Counted from the first letter of the stretch, positions 10,515 to 20,366 are shown. The stretch: 64,000 nucleotides of DNA from JADKIH01 sp031385005 (GCA_031385005.1 JANNBB010000035.1:1-64000), one strand, 5' to 3'. Program-made: numbers and translations. The notes: a model not told the origin generated them from the sequence alone.

Positions 10515-11915
10515 ATGCAATTTCGCACAGAAAAAGACACCATGGGAACCGTTCAGGTTCCTGCTGACGTGTATTGGGGAGCCCAAACTCAGCGTTCAAT
10601 CGAAAATTTTAATATCGCCAGGGACATAAACCGAATGCCTGCCGAAATCATTCGTGCATTTGCTTACCTTAAAAAAGCGGCAGCACTAACGAATCTTGAT
10701 GCAGGAATTTTAGATCAAAGCAAAGTTGAATTGATAGGAAAGGTTTGTGATGAAATTCTTGCCGGTAAGTTGGATGATCAGTTCCCTCTCGTCGTTTGGC
10801 AAACGGGATCCGGGACGCAATCGAATATGAATGTCAATGAAGTTATAGCTTACCGGGCCCATGTAATCAGCGGTGGAAATCTTGTGGATGAAAAGAAAAT
10901 AATTCATCCCAACGACGATGTAAATAAATCTCAGTCATCCAACGATACATTTCCAACAGCTATGCACATTGCAGCATACAAAGTATTGATGGATGTGACA
11001 TTGCCGGGCTTGAGAGCACTTCGTGATACGATGAAAGCCAAATCAGCGGCTTATATGCATATTGTAAAAATAGGTCGAACACATTTAATGGATGCAACTC
11101 CACTTACGCTCGGACAAGAACTAAGCGGATACGTTTCGCAACTCGACCATGGTATTCGTGCAATTGAACATACACTTGCTCATCTGTCGGAGTTGGCTTT
11201 AGGTGGAACTGCCGTCGGTACGGGAATTAACACACCACCGGGATATTCTGAAAACGTAGCTGCACATATTGCCAAACTTACAGGATTGCCCTTCATCACT
11301 GCAGAAAATAAATTCGAAGCTTTGGCCGCACATGATGCCATTGTTGAATCACATGGAGCATTGAAAACCGTTGCTTGTTCGTTAATGAAAATTGCCAATG
11401 ATATCCGTTTGCTTGCATCCGGACCGCGTTGCGGAATCGGCGAAATATTTATCCCTGACAATGAGCCCGGTTCTTCTATCATGCCGGGTAAAGTCAACCC
11501 GACGCAATGCGAAGCTATGACAATGGTTGCAGCGCAGGTTTTAGGAAACGATGTAGCTATCAACATTGGCGGTGCCACCGGACATTTTGAATTGAATGTA
11601 TTTAAGCCGGTGATGATTTATAATTTTCTTCATTCAGCACGATTGATCGGGGAAGTATGTGTTTCATTCAATGAAAAATGCGCAAAAGGGATAGCACCAT
11701 TGGAAGATAATATTCGCAAAAACCTGGAAAACTCTTTGATGCTTGTAACTGCTCTGAATACAAAAATCGGTTATTACAAAGCGGCCGAAATCGCCCAGAC
11801 AGCCCACAAGCAAGGAAAAACTTTAAAACAAACAGCAATCGATCTTGGTTATGTTACCTCTGAACAATTTGACCAATGGGTGAAACCGGAGGAAATGGTC
11901 GGCTCTTCTTTTTAA
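10515..11915 (+). CDS. fumC: Class II fumarate hydratase
   Basis: This enzyme reversibly hydrates fumarate to L-malate in the TCA cycle (cytosolic, iron-independent homotetramer). Its 466 residues match the usual ~465. It has the aspartase/fumarase signature GSSIMPGKVNP at 319-329, containing the catalytic loop serines, and the conserved strings TGSGTQSNMNVNEV and SQSSNDTFPT, with GRTHLMDATP for the active-site His region. The Q/T pattern (ESHGALKTVACSLMKIAND) favours fumarase over aspartase. It starts at ATG after an exact -7 element and is monocistronic, ending against a TIR-bearing repeat that separates it from convergent manC. Confidence 0.96.
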   Translation: MQFRTEKDTMGTVQVPADVYWGAQTQRSIENFNIARDINRMPAEIIRAFAYLKKAAALTNLDAGILDQSKVELIGKVCDEILAGKLDDQFPLVVWQTGSGTQSNMNVNEVIAYRAHVISGGNLVDEKKIIHPNDDVNKSQSSNDTFPTAMHIAAYKVLMDVTLPGLRALRDTMKAKSAAYMHIVKIGRTHLMDATPLTLGQELSGYVSQLDHGIRAIEHTLAHLSELALGGTAVGTGINTPPGYSENVAAHIAKLTGLPFITAENKFEALAAHDAIVESHGALKTVACSLMKIANDIRLLASGPRCGIGEIFIPDNEPGSSIMPGKVNPTQCEAMTMVAAQVLGNDVAINIGGATGHFELNVFKPVMIYNFLHSARLIGEVCVSFNEKCAKGIAPLEDNIRKNLENSLMLVTALNTKIGYYKAAEIAQTAHKQGKTLKQTAIDLGYVTSEQFDQWVKPEEMVGSSF

Positions 11916-11933
11916 TTAGCTAATTCGTTAATT

Positions 11934-12250
11934 ACTGTTGTCCGGAGAAAATTAAGTAAAGCATGTAAACGATTAATTTTTATTGAAAAGTCAATAAAAA
12001 TTGTCAATAAAAAAGTAAGCCCCAAGTTAGTAGAACCAAATAAAACGAAAAGAATAATCGAAGAGGAGCGGGGGCCGTCCACGCACCGCGCGGCGATGGC
12101 ATCGTCAGAAGCCACAAAGAGCGAGTTAAAATCGAGCCGATGCCGGAGCTGTGCGTGGGGTCTTTTTTCTTTTGCTTACTTTTCTTTTTGGACAAGCAAA
12201 AAGAAAAGTAAGGATGTTAGTACCGGCCTTTGTTTTCTCCGGACAACAGT
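11934..12250. mobile_element. MITE-like repeat with 18-bp terminal inverted repeats, copy 1
   Basis: The element is bounded by ACTGTTGTCCGGAGAAAA (11934-11951) and its exact reverse complement (12233-12250). It contains a GC-rich core (about 12066-12122) and a perfect 16-bp hairpin arm pair CTTACTTTTCTTTTTG / CAAAAAGAAAAGTAAG (about 12175-12213). A second copy lies at 44053-44372. Both lie between convergent genes and are flanked by AT-rich ATTCGTTAATT / TTAGCTAATT strings. Minus-strand open frames inside (63 codons here) are unlikely to be genes, because most base differences between copies change the residue. No transposase is encoded, so any mobility would be in trans. The core hairpins could also act as bidirectional terminators. 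Confidence 0.75.
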
Positions 12251-12297
12251 GATTCGTTAATTAGCTAATGTTTTTTTTAAATTAACGAATCAGCGAA

Positions 12298-13383
12298 TTA
12301 AACATACCGCTCACCCTTCTTAATCTTCACATCATTCACCAGGTTTCTTACCTGTTGCTCGTCGTCTTTCGGACAGATGAGTAAAACATTGTCGGATTCA
12401 ACAACGATAAAATTTTCGAGTCCTTGTATGACAGCGAGTTTGTCTTTCGACATATTGATGATGCAATTCGATGTGTGATCGACCATGACATGCTGACCGA
12501 CGATGGCATTACCTTGTTTATCATGCGGAAGTTGTTCGTAGAGCGACTTCCATGTTCCCAGGTCACTCCATCCGAATTCTGCGATAAGAACAAAAACATT
12601 TCTGGCTTTTTCCATGATACCATAATCGATAGAAATGTTTTTACATAAGCCATAAGCCTTGCGGATATAATCGGCTTCGCTTGGTTTGTTATAGTGTTCT
12701 GCACCCTCTTGAAAAATGGTATACATGTCAGGCATATATTCCTGCAAAGCTTTTAGAATAGCTTTCGCATTCCAAAGAAAAATACCGGCATTCCACAAAA
12801 ACTCTCCGCTTTTTAAAAAGAACCTGGCCATTTCCAGGTTGGGTTTTTCAGTAAATGTTTTAACCTTTCTTATTTTAAATTCATCTTCGCCTTCTTCTTC
12901 TTTGAATTGAATATATCCATAACCTGTATCCGGTCTGTTAGGATGAATGCCGATTGTAAGCAAAACATCTTTTTCACCCGTAAATTCGAGTCCGCTCAAA
13001 ACGGCTTTATGAAAGCTTGCTTCGTCTTTAATAATATGGTCGGAAGGAGCGACAATCAGGTTGGCGTCCGGGTTGATTGCATAAATCTTAGAAGCAGCAT
13101 AGGCCACACAAGGAGCAGTGTTGCGTCTTTGCGGTTCTGCTAATACCTGATCCTTTCCTAGTTCCGGAATTTGCTGAAAGACATGGGCAACATAGCCTTC
13201 ATTGGTAACAATATAAATGTTTTCTTTCGGACAAATAGAAAGAAAGCGTTCATACGTTTGCCGAATAAGGGTTTTGCCTGTACCCAGTATGTCAATAAAT
13301 TGTTTTGGAAAATTATTTCGACTCAATGGCCAAAACCGGCTTCCAATTCCTCCGGCCATGATCACACAGTAATTGTTTTTCAT
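12298..13383 (-). CDS. manC: Mannose-1-phosphate guanylyltransferase
   Basis: This enzyme makes GDP-mannose from mannose-1-phosphate and GTP for surface polysaccharide and glycan synthesis. The 361-residue nucleotidyltransferase begins with the pyrophosphorylase signature (VIMAGGIGSRFWPLSR, then PKQF) at residues ~8-28. It also has VAPSDHII near residue 115, FTEKPNLEMA near 176 and WNAGIFLWNAK near 200. The length fits the single-domain GMP form, without the fused phosphomannose isomerase domain of long ManC/AlgA. It is convergent with fumC across the TIR repeat. The start ATG is preceded by an AT-rich stretch with no clear -7 box. Confidence 0.93.
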   Translation of the reverse strand: MKNNYCVIMAGGIGSRFWPLSRNNFPKQFIDILGTGKTLIRQTYERFLSICPKENIYIVTNEGYVAHVFQQIPELGKDQVLAEPQRRNTAPCVAYAASKIYAINPDANLIVAPSDHIIKDEASFHKAVLSGLEFTGEKDVLLTIGIHPNRPDTGYGYIQFKEEEGEDEFKIRKVKTFTEKPNLEMARFFLKSGEFLWNAGIFLWNAKAILKALQEYMPDMYTIFQEGAEHYNKPSEADYIRKAYGLCKNISIDYGIMEKARNVFVLIAEFGWSDLGTWKSLYEQLPHDKQGNAIVGQHVMVDHTSNCIINMSKDKLAVIQGLENFIVVESDNVLLICPKDDEQQVRNLVNDVKIKKGERYV

Positions 13384-13519
13384 CAGCGTTTATAAAAGCT
13401 TTTCTTGTAGAGTATTGGTGTATTCAATAAAAGAAAATTTGAATTGAAATTATTTTTTTTGAATTCTATTTGTCTGAATCATATTCTTGAATTGTTCAGA
13501 AAATATAGGCATTGATTTA

Positions 13520-14809
13520 TTATTTCAATGAATTCAATGCCTTTCTCAACGACGCAAATACTTCAGGAATTTCTTCATTCGTACAAGTACCAACCGATAA
13601 ACGATACCAGGGTGAGTTTTCCGATGAGCCAAAAGCGGAAAATGGAACCAAAGCAAGTTTTGCTTCATCCAGTATATATTGAGTTACATCTTTTTGTGTA
13701 CTGAGCGTTTTTCCGGAAGCAGTTTTTTTACCGGTTAGGTCGAAACGCACAGTCAGGTAAATGGCGGCTTGTGGCGCAATAGCATCAATATTGAATCCCT
13801 CTTTTTTAAGAGAAATAAAACCATTATAGAATGCTTCGAGACGATTGTTTGTTTCTTTCTTGAAGTGTGTCAGAAATTTATCTAATGCAGGTTTATTACG
13901 AAGGAATTCTGCTACGGCTATCTGTTCTGCTTTTGGTGCCCAGGCGCCTACGTGAGATAAAATGGCTTTCATTTTATCAATGATTTGTCTCGGTCCTGTA
14001 CCCCAACCTACTCTCACTCCTGTAGCCGCAAATGACTTGGAAATGCCATCGATAAAAAGGGTATAGTCGCGCATTTCAGGACGTAGAGAAACCGGATTAA
14101 AATGCTCTGATTTCCCATAAGTTAAGACCCAATAAATCTGATCGTATAACAGGTAAACGGGTTTGGAACCATTTGTCCTGCGTTTGTTTTCTTCTAAAAT
14201 GAGGTCACAAATATCTTCTAACTGCTTTTTACTGAATACCGTTCCTGTCGGATTTAAAGGGGAGCAAAGCGCCACCATATTTGCTTTATGGATATGTGGA
14301 CGAATATCATCCGCTGTCGGCATAAAATTGTTTTCCGGCAGTGTTTCGAGGTGTAAGGGTTTTACACGAGCCAAATGACAATAGTGGTTATTATTCCAGG
14401 AAGGCACAGGGAAAATGACTGTATCGCCCGGATCTAATAGGGTTGTAAAAATTGAATAGATAAGCGGGCGGGCGCCGGCAGAAATAAGCACTTCGTCAGG
14501 ACTGAAGGTCAGGTTTTGACGGTCTGTCAAAAACTCTGCAACTGCTTTACGTAACTCCAACATACCATTTGCAGCAGGGTAATTTGTATGATGTTGCTGG
14601 TAAGCTTTAATGATTGCATCGTTGAGTTCTACAGGTATCGGGAAAATAGCAGGGTCAAAATCGCCAATGGTATAATTGAAAATTCTTTCGCCTTTCTTTA
14701 TTTTTTCCTGAATTTCTGCGGCTAGCTTTATGATCTCTGAACCAATAAGAGTTTCTGCCATTTCTGAAACCTTTAATGGGTTTCCTTGAGCTACTGCTAA
14801 ATCAGACAT
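13520..14809 (-). CDS. PLP-dependent class I/II aminotransferase
   Basis: This fold-type I aminotransferase (429 residues from the chosen start) has the PLP-lysine string DGISKSFAATGVRVGWG, the Asn/Pro string CSPLNPTGTVFS, and the N-terminal YTIGDFDP and NYPAANGMLELRKAVAEF strings typical of the aspartate/aromatic aminotransferase group. The exact substrate cannot be read from sequence. An upstream in-frame ATG at 14833 would add 8 residues, but a perfect -7 element overlaps it (14831-14838). Transcription would therefore start downstream of it, and the ATG at 14809 (MSDLAVAQGNPL) is preferred. Orientation matches the SprT-like gene upstream, separated by 56 bases. Confidence 0.85.
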   Translation of the reverse strand: MSDLAVAQGNPLKVSEMAETLIGSEIIKLAAEIQEKIKKGERIFNYTIGDFDPAIFPIPVELNDAIIKAYQQHHTNYPAANGMLELRKAVAEFLTDRQNLTFSPDEVLISAGARPLIYSIFTTLLDPGDTVIFPVPSWNNNHYCHLARVKPLHLETLPENNFMPTADDIRPHIHKANMVALCSPLNPTGTVFSKKQLEDICDLILEENKRRTNGSKPVYLLYDQIYWVLTYGKSEHFNPVSLRPEMRDYTLFIDGISKSFAATGVRVGWGTGPRQIIDKMKAILSHVGAWAPKAEQIAVAEFLRNKPALDKFLTHFKKETNNRLEAFYNGFISLKKEGFNIDAIAPQAAIYLTVRFDLTGKKTASGKTLSTQKDVTQYILDEAKLALVPFSAFGSSENSPWYRLSVGTCTNEEIPEVFASLRKALNSLK

Positions 14810-14830
14810 TACGTTCGTTTTTGTATGTAG

Positions 14831-14838
14831 CAAATATA
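14831..14838 (-). promoter_or_regulatory. Candidate -7 promoter element of the aminotransferase gene (TATATTTG)
   Basis: Reading the minus strand gives TATATTTG, an exact consensus match 22 bases before the ATG at 14809. It overlaps the longer alternative start and so decides the start choice. Confidence 0.5.
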
Positions 14839-14865
14839 ATCAATTAGCTAAATTGGGTTAACTAT

Positions 14866-15492
14866 TCAGCTAATTATTTTGACCTCTGCCAGAGGGCTTA
14901 CCAGATATACTCGCTTGGAATTGACCTCCAAACAATGAAAACGACTTCGAATTTTATGTCCTTTTTGAAAAACCATTCCCGACCGGGAGCCATGCAAAGC
15001 AAAGGTTGATGTTTCAGGCAGGTCTTCGAGATGCACAAAATCCCCGCTTATTTTGTCGTGCTTTTTTAGAGCCCTTAATAAGTCATGATCCGAGCAACTT
15101 GAGGCAGCGGGATTCAAGATGTATTTTTGCAATGCGCCTTTAACGTCCTCCGGAAATATTTCACTTTGGATGAAATCAGTCATCAGATTTCTGAATTCAC
15201 TTTTCCACTCTTTTCCATGAGGCTCATGATAATGTTTGAAATTATTGAAAGTCTCCAAGTGCGCAACTTCATGAACGAAAGTAATCAGAAAAGCAAATGG
15301 ATTTAAGTTGTGATTGACCGTAATGCGGTGACCTTTGCCCGGTTGTAATGGTCTGTAATCACCGTATTTACTGGCTCTCCCGCGTGTTATCTTTAAATGA
15401 ATATTTTTTTGTACGATCCAGTGTGCACAGGTATCTACTGCCGTATGCGGCAGATATTTGGATAGTACTGATTTTATTGAATCACTTGACAT
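14866..15492 (-). CDS. SprT-like zinc metalloprotease-domain protein
   Basis: The 208-residue protein has the zinc-binding HExxH motif as HEVAH at about residues 91-95 (FLITFVHEVAHLETF), followed by HEPHGKEWKSEFRNLM, where a further His can be a ligand. This layout matches SprT/Spartan-like domains. The C-terminal half (STFALHGSRSGMVFQKGHKIRSRF... and VYLVSPLAEV) resembles the conserved tail of Bacteroidota SprT-like proteins. The classical Cys4 zinc ribbon is not evident; only scattered cysteines occur. Spartan relatives cleave DNA-protein crosslinks, but the bacterial role is not established. Its stop is 32 bases before the aminotransferase promoter element. Confidence 0.8.
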   Translation of the reverse strand: MSSDSIKSVLSKYLPHTAVDTCAHWIVQKNIHLKITRGRASKYGDYRPLQPGKGHRITVNHNLNPFAFLITFVHEVAHLETFNNFKHYHEPHGKEWKSEFRNLMTDFIQSEIFPEDVKGALQKYILNPAASSCSDHDLLRALKKHDKISGDFVHLEDLPETSTFALHGSRSGMVFQKGHKIRSRFHCLEVNSKRVYLVSPLAEVKIIS

Positions 15493-15578
15493 GCGTATTA
15501 ATTCCCGGTATTATTTCTTAGGACGTCAAGGTAAAGATTTTTTGTTTTCAGGATAAATAATTGTAATAGTAATAATAG

Positions 15579-17795
15579 TTAATCCTTTATCGTGAATTTC
15601 AAACTTGAAGAATTCAATGCGTGAATGACATCAAAAATGGTCTCAACAGAATTCGTCTGTGAGGCCTTTACAACATTTGTCTTTATGATATAACTGCTTT
15701 CTAAAAGCACATCACTTTCTCCTGTTTGCGTTAATTTGATTTCGTAGATGGCAAAATCGTTTTCTGTTTTTTTACTAAAGTTTTCAAAATCAATTGGCTC
15801 AATTTTATGGTCAAAATGTATAAAGTATCGGTGTATATCCTGCGATTGAAAATCCGGATAGTAATCTAAATGACGGTTTTCAGAAGTAAAATTTCGTTCT
15901 GTAATGTTGTTAAACAACCCATTGAGACTTATTGAAATTTCTTTTCCTGAATTTTTTCGTAATAATTTTTTTGCTTCAAATTTCTGTGTTATTGTGATAC
16001 CAAAGGGGTAGGTTTTGCTTAATTCAGAAACTTCTGTGTGAACTTTTTCAGCATTATCTGCAACCCCAGCAATAACGCTGTAATATGCCGGATTAACAGT
16101 TGTGTCCATTTCTCCATATTGATAATAGCCACGAGTAAGCGTGGAAAATTGTCCTGACAAGTTTATTTTTAAGGCCATCGATACATTGGAAGAATCAAGG
16201 GAGACGTTTATCATTCCCGAAGTTCTTCTTGTATTGTCTTTCAAACGACTAAATGGTGTTTTAGCAAATTTGAATTTGATGTAAGGAACCAATTCGAATT
16301 TTTTTTCCCAACTTTCATTTTGAGGAATAAGAAATGAATAAATGTCTTCATAATAAAAGGGGAGTTCATTGCTTTCATATCCTGAGCGATATGATTTCGG
16401 ATAAAAATTAATGATGTTTTCGCCATAAGGAATGGCAATCCCTAACCTGGCAGCTGCCATCGTTTCATAACGTTCAGGATCCATAGCACTAATGCGTTTG
16501 TCGATTAAAACGCTGTAGTAATAAGGTTTTTCCAATCGCATCATAACTTCATCGTAAATACGCAATCGGCTCATTTGCCTGAGTATATTTTGTTCTACAT
16601 ACTTTCCAAGTTTTTCAAGTTGCGGTTCTCTGTCATTGTAATAACCTTGGTCCTCCTGATAAATAAATTTTTCTGCCAGTCGATGTTGCAGAACTGAAAT
16701 CACCGATGCTGCAGAAGTGTCTTTAGAATCTTTTCTCAAATCATTTGTAAACGTATTCATAACTTGAGTAGTGTTATCATTTCGGCTTAAACGCAGGTTT
16801 AGCTCCTGATATTGATAACCGGCATAAGGAAGCATAATATAAGACCAAGGGTAGGGAAGAGGGTTTTTTATAAATTTGGTTTTCGGGTCTTCAATCCCAT
16901 AATCAAGTCTGTGTTTGTAAAATGATAGATAAGGCATCTGCAAATAAGGCCTTCCTCCCGGTTCATTTATTCCACCCGAAAGGTTTTCAAAATGATAATA
17001 GTATTCAGTATAACTAGGTGTGTTTTTTGTCACCATCACAGAGTCGTTTGGAACAACACCATTGTGATAAGTGAAAATATAAATATCGGACTGTGGGTAT
17101 CTGAAAGTAAAATCTGATTTTTGTTTGGGCAGATTACTATTGAAAAAAATCCGGTTCGACGGACCATAATTATAAACTCCTTCATAGGAATAATCGGCTT
17201 CCAATTCATCTCCGGGTTCTAAATTCATAATGGAAAACGTCCATGTATAATAATTTTCATTTCCTTTATCACCCAATAGAGTCAGCGTTGAATTTTTTTC
17301 TTTTACAAGTGCTTTCACAATGTTTCCATTGGTTTTGAGAATTCGAGCTGCAAAATAACGTAGGCATTCAAATCCGCCCAAAGGCCTTAAAGCACTATCG
17401 CGCCACTGCGGTCGAACAGAATAAAAATCATTAGAAGGATCGAAACTTTCAGGCAAAGTTATTTTGTTGAATTTGTCAATTCCTTTTTGAGTCAGAAATT
17501 TTATGCGAACATGTTTTTGAATAATTGGAGTAATACCTTGTGTCGACTCGTCGATGAAAAAATAATTGGCGGCAAGGTTAATGAAATAATAACCGGGAAC
17601 TCTGTTTCCTCCCTGATTGTATATGCACTTCTCTTCCAGAATTATTGCATCTTCATTCTTAAAAGTTTCGTTAACAGCAATATTAATTGGCTTTTCTACC
17701 GGCCATTCAAAATTAAAATTTCTGTATTTTACACTTTGAGCCAAAGAAAATTGACTAATAAATAACATAAAAAATACGCGCAGAATATTATTCAT
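15579..17795 (-). CDS. Secreted DUF3857-like protein
   Basis: The protein has 738 residues with a signal peptide (MNNILRVFFMLFISQFSLAQ). The N-terminal part (IIQKHVRIKFLTQKGIDKFN and on) resembles DUF3857, which usually precedes a transglutaminase-like core in Bacteroidota periplasmic proteins. I do not see an obvious Cys-His-Asp transglutaminase triad in the middle. Its length and C-terminal beta-rich region fit the family, but the function is unknown. The TTG at 17801 would add two residues; the ATG at 17795 is preferred because a perfect -7 element (17813-17820) ends 17 bases upstream. It is monocistronic and separated from feoB by about 96 bases. Confidence 0.6.
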   Translation of the reverse strand: MNNILRVFFMLFISQFSLAQSVKYRNFNFEWPVEKPINIAVNETFKNEDAIILEEKCIYNQGGNRVPGYYFINLAANYFFIDESTQGITPIIQKHVRIKFLTQKGIDKFNKITLPESFDPSNDFYSVRPQWRDSALRPLGGFECLRYFAARILKTNGNIVKALVKEKNSTLTLLGDKGNENYYTWTFSIMNLEPGDELEADYSYEGVYNYGPSNRIFFNSNLPKQKSDFTFRYPQSDIYIFTYHNGVVPNDSVMVTKNTPSYTEYYYHFENLSGGINEPGGRPYLQMPYLSFYKHRLDYGIEDPKTKFIKNPLPYPWSYIMLPYAGYQYQELNLRLSRNDNTTQVMNTFTNDLRKDSKDTSAASVISVLQHRLAEKFIYQEDQGYYNDREPQLEKLGKYVEQNILRQMSRLRIYDEVMMRLEKPYYYSVLIDKRISAMDPERYETMAAARLGIAIPYGENIINFYPKSYRSGYESNELPFYYEDIYSFLIPQNESWEKKFELVPYIKFKFAKTPFSRLKDNTRRTSGMINVSLDSSNVSMALKINLSGQFSTLTRGYYQYGEMDTTVNPAYYSVIAGVADNAEKVHTEVSELSKTYPFGITITQKFEAKKLLRKNSGKEISISLNGLFNNITERNFTSENRHLDYYPDFQSQDIHRYFIHFDHKIEPIDFENFSKKTENDFAIYEIKLTQTGESDVLLESSYIIKTNVVKASQTNSVETIFDVIHALNSSSLKFTIKD

Positions 17796-17812
17796 TATCA
17801 AAAAGTATTTTT

Positions 17813-17820
17813 CAAATATA
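17813..17820 (-). promoter_or_regulatory. Candidate -7 promoter element (TATATTTG)
   Basis: The minus strand reads TATATTTG, an exact TAnnTTTG match 18 bases before the ATG at 17795. Confidence 0.45.
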
Positions 17821-17891
17821 TAAAATAAGTTGAAATTCAGTTTTTAAATTACCGGAATTGGTTTTTTATCGTTTTGATTACGGGATTTTAA

Positions 17892-20009
17892 TCAGGATAA
17901 AATCTGATAAGCAATGAGTGCAGCAAGATAAGCCATCGCACTCATATACAGGAATTGGAAAATCGGATATTTCGCATTCTTAGTTTCTCTGTACACAATA
18001 GCTACGGTACTCATACATTGCATGGCGAAAGCATAAAAAAGCATCAGCGAAATTCCTGTGGCAAAACTGTAACGAGGGCCGCCGGTATCTGCATTTATTT
18101 CATGTTGCATCTTTTCACGAACCGTAAACTTGGCAGATTCATCACTACCAACACTGTAAATTGTGGACATTGTGCCTACAAAAACTTCGCGGGCAGCAAA
18201 AGATGTAATCAAGGCAATGCCGATTTTCCAGTCGTAGCCTAGTGGTTTAATAGCAGGTTCTATAAGTTGTCCGAGTTTTCCGGCATAAGAATGCTCCAGT
18301 TTTTCGGACTGAATCTTAGTTGAAATTTCTTTTTCAGTTAATCCTGTTGTACCTGAATTGTATTTATTTTCAATTTGCTGAAAAGCATCACCCGGTCCGT
18401 AGGATGACAATACCCATAGTATAATTGAAATCGAAATAATCACTTTTCCCGCATCGAATAGAAACACCTTTACTTTTTCAGCAATATGAATTCCGATCGT
18501 TTTCCATCTCGGTGCTCTGTAGGTAGGCATTTCCATCACATAAAAACTACGCTCTTTAGAACGAATTATTTTTTTCATGATCCAGGCAAGCAGAATAGCA
18601 GCTACAAAGCCAATCAAATACATCATCATTAAAACCAAACCTTGTATATTGATTCCCAAGATGTAATTAGCAGGAATAATAAGTGAAATCAGCAAGGTGT
18701 AAACGGGAAGCCGCGCAGAGCAACTCATTAAAGGTGTAACGAGGATAGTTATTAATCTTTCTTTACGGTTCTGTATAGTTCGCGCCGACATGATTGCAGG
18801 TACAGCGCAGGCAACTCCGCTCATGAGCGGAATCAACGATTTACCATTCAGCCCGAATTGACGCATGAGCTTATCCATTAAGAAACTGACACGCGACATG
18901 TAGCCCGTGTCTTCCAGAATGGCCACAAAGAAAAAAAGCAAAGCAATTTGAGGAACAAAAACAACAATGCCATTTAATCCGGCCAATATTCCTTCAACAA
19001 GTAAATCCCTAAAGATTCCTCCTGGAAATGTTTTAATTATACCTGAACTTATTTTGCTGAATGCCGAGTCGATTAGATTCATCGGATAACTGGCCCAGGA
19101 AAATATTGCCTGGAAAATAAGAAAGAGGATAAACAGAAAGATCAGATAACCCCAAACTCGGTGAGTTAAAATGTTGTCAATCCGATATGAATATGAACGA
19201 CGAATAGGATTTTCAGGAGATGCTATGTGATCGTTGAGTAATTGTGTAATAACTTTATAACGATCAAGTGTCTCTCGCGCCTGCATTTGAGAGCTATTGA
19301 AATTAGTCTTTTCGCAGACCTTCCTGATTTTTTCTTTCTTAAACTCATGCATTTCAAGATTGGAAATCAGATCGAGATTGTTTGCAACCAAAAATGCATT
19401 ATAGTTACTGGTTACATTTATCGTCTGTCGGATAGTCTCGATTACTTCCGGTGCATAAGAATGTATATCGATGAAATCTTTATCGGAAAGAGTGTAGGGG
19501 CTGCAAATCGCTTCTTTGAGTTCTGCAAATCCTTCCTGCTTACGAGCATTCATGGCAATTACCGGAATACCCAGTGTAGCAGAAAGTTTAGGAAAATCAA
19601 TTTCTATATTTTTGAAACGGACGATATCCATCATATTCACCACCATGATGACCGGTATTTTCAGGTCGATAATTTGAGAACAGAGGAAGAGGTTTCTTTT
19701 AAGGTTTGTTCCATCGGCAATGACAATTGTCAAATCCGGATGTAATTCATTTTGCGGGTCACATAAAAGTTGAACAGGAATTTTTTCTTCGGGCGACTTC
19801 GGATACAAAGAATAAGCACCGGGCAAATCAATAAATTCGCAATCGAAAATTTCACCCGAACGATTTTTTAATTTGGAAAATCCAATGCGCTTTTCAACAG
19901 TTACTCCCGGAAAATTCGCAACCTTTTGATTGAGACCGGTGAGTCCGTTAAAGACAGAAGATTTTCCGCTATTCGGATTACCTATTAATGCAACTTTTAA
20001 CTTTTTCAA
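17892..20009 (-). CDS. feoB: Ferrous iron transport protein B
   Basis: This inner-membrane Fe(II) transporter has a cytosolic G domain. It has 705 residues (usual ~700-800). G1 is GNPNSGKSS at 10-18, followed by the FPGVTVEK switch region, G3 as DLPGAY and G4 as NMMD. A helical spacer follows, then a membrane domain with the two Gate motifs, including VAILEDTGYMSRVSFLMDK and PLMSGVACAVPAIMSARTI. The start is TTG; an in-frame stop sits four codons upstream and no ATG precedes G1. It lies 74 bases downstream of feoA in the same direction, so they are probably co-transcribed and regulated from the palindromic feoA promoter. Confidence 0.96.
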   Translation of the reverse strand: MKKLKVALIGNPNSGKSSVFNGLTGLNQKVANFPGVTVEKRIGFSKLKNRSGEIFDCEFIDLPGAYSLYPKSPEEKIPVQLLCDPQNELHPDLTIVIADGTNLKRNLFLCSQIIDLKIPVIMVVNMMDIVRFKNIEIDFPKLSATLGIPVIAMNARKQEGFAELKEAICSPYTLSDKDFIDIHSYAPEVIETIRQTINVTSNYNAFLVANNLDLISNLEMHEFKKEKIRKVCEKTNFNSSQMQARETLDRYKVITQLLNDHIASPENPIRRSYSYRIDNILTHRVWGYLIFLFILFLIFQAIFSWASYPMNLIDSAFSKISSGIIKTFPGGIFRDLLVEGILAGLNGIVVFVPQIALLFFFVAILEDTGYMSRVSFLMDKLMRQFGLNGKSLIPLMSGVACAVPAIMSARTIQNRKERLITILVTPLMSCSARLPVYTLLISLIIPANYILGINIQGLVLMMMYLIGFVAAILLAWIMKKIIRSKERSFYVMEMPTYRAPRWKTIGIHIAEKVKVFLFDAGKVIISISIILWVLSSYGPGDAFQQIENKYNSGTTGLTEKEISTKIQSEKLEHSYAGKLGQLIEPAIKPLGYDWKIGIALITSFAAREVFVGTMSTIYSVGSDESAKFTVREKMQHEINADTGGPRYSFATGISLMLFYAFAMQCMSTVAIVYRETKNAKYPIFQFLYMSAMAYLAALIAYQILS

Positions 20010-20083
20010 GAATTCTGTTTAATTCGTATAAAGCCCAAAATACAACGTACAATGTCTTTAAACAATGATCTAAATATCTTTTT

Positions 20084-20332
20084 CTAACTAACTACATTAT
20101 TTTCAATTCGGAGCTTTACTGTTGCTGCTTCATCTTTTCTAAGACTCAGAATATATCCTGAAACGGAAATAGCAACAGGATCTCCAAATGGAGCAATACG
20201 GATTAATTCTACCTCTTCTCCCGGAATACATCCCATTTCGAGTAACTTAAGGGATAATTCATAATCCGTAAACGATTCAATTATCCCTTTTTGTCCGAGT
20301 TTAAGTTCCGATAAATAGCAGTTTTTTAGCAT
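20084..20332 (-). CDS. feoA: Ferrous iron transport protein A
   Basis: This is an 82-residue SH3-like FeoA protein. It shows KLLEMGCIPGEEVELIRIAPFGDPVAISVSG, with the family's LxxMGhxPGxxVxhhxxxPhGdPhhhxhxG pattern. It supports FeoB-mediated Fe(II) uptake, probably by contacting FeoB in the cytosol. It is the first gene of the feoAB operon, with a perfect -7 element 35 bases upstream that overlaps a palindrome. Confidence 0.93.
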   Translation of the reverse strand: MLKNCYLSELKLGQKGIIESFTDYELSLKLLEMGCIPGEEVELIRIAPFGDPVAISVSGYILSLRKDEAATVKLRIENNVVS

Positions 20333-20366
20333 TAATTTTCTTATTGAAAGGGAGTAAAAAGGGAGT

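Noticed and set aside
12004..12195. 63-codon minus-strand frame in repeat copy 1, with a 62-codon counterpart in copy 2 (44128-44316)
   Set aside because: Differences between the copies mostly change residues and the frame is Arg/Lys/Pro-rich, so I take it as a by-product of the conserved repeat core, not a gene.
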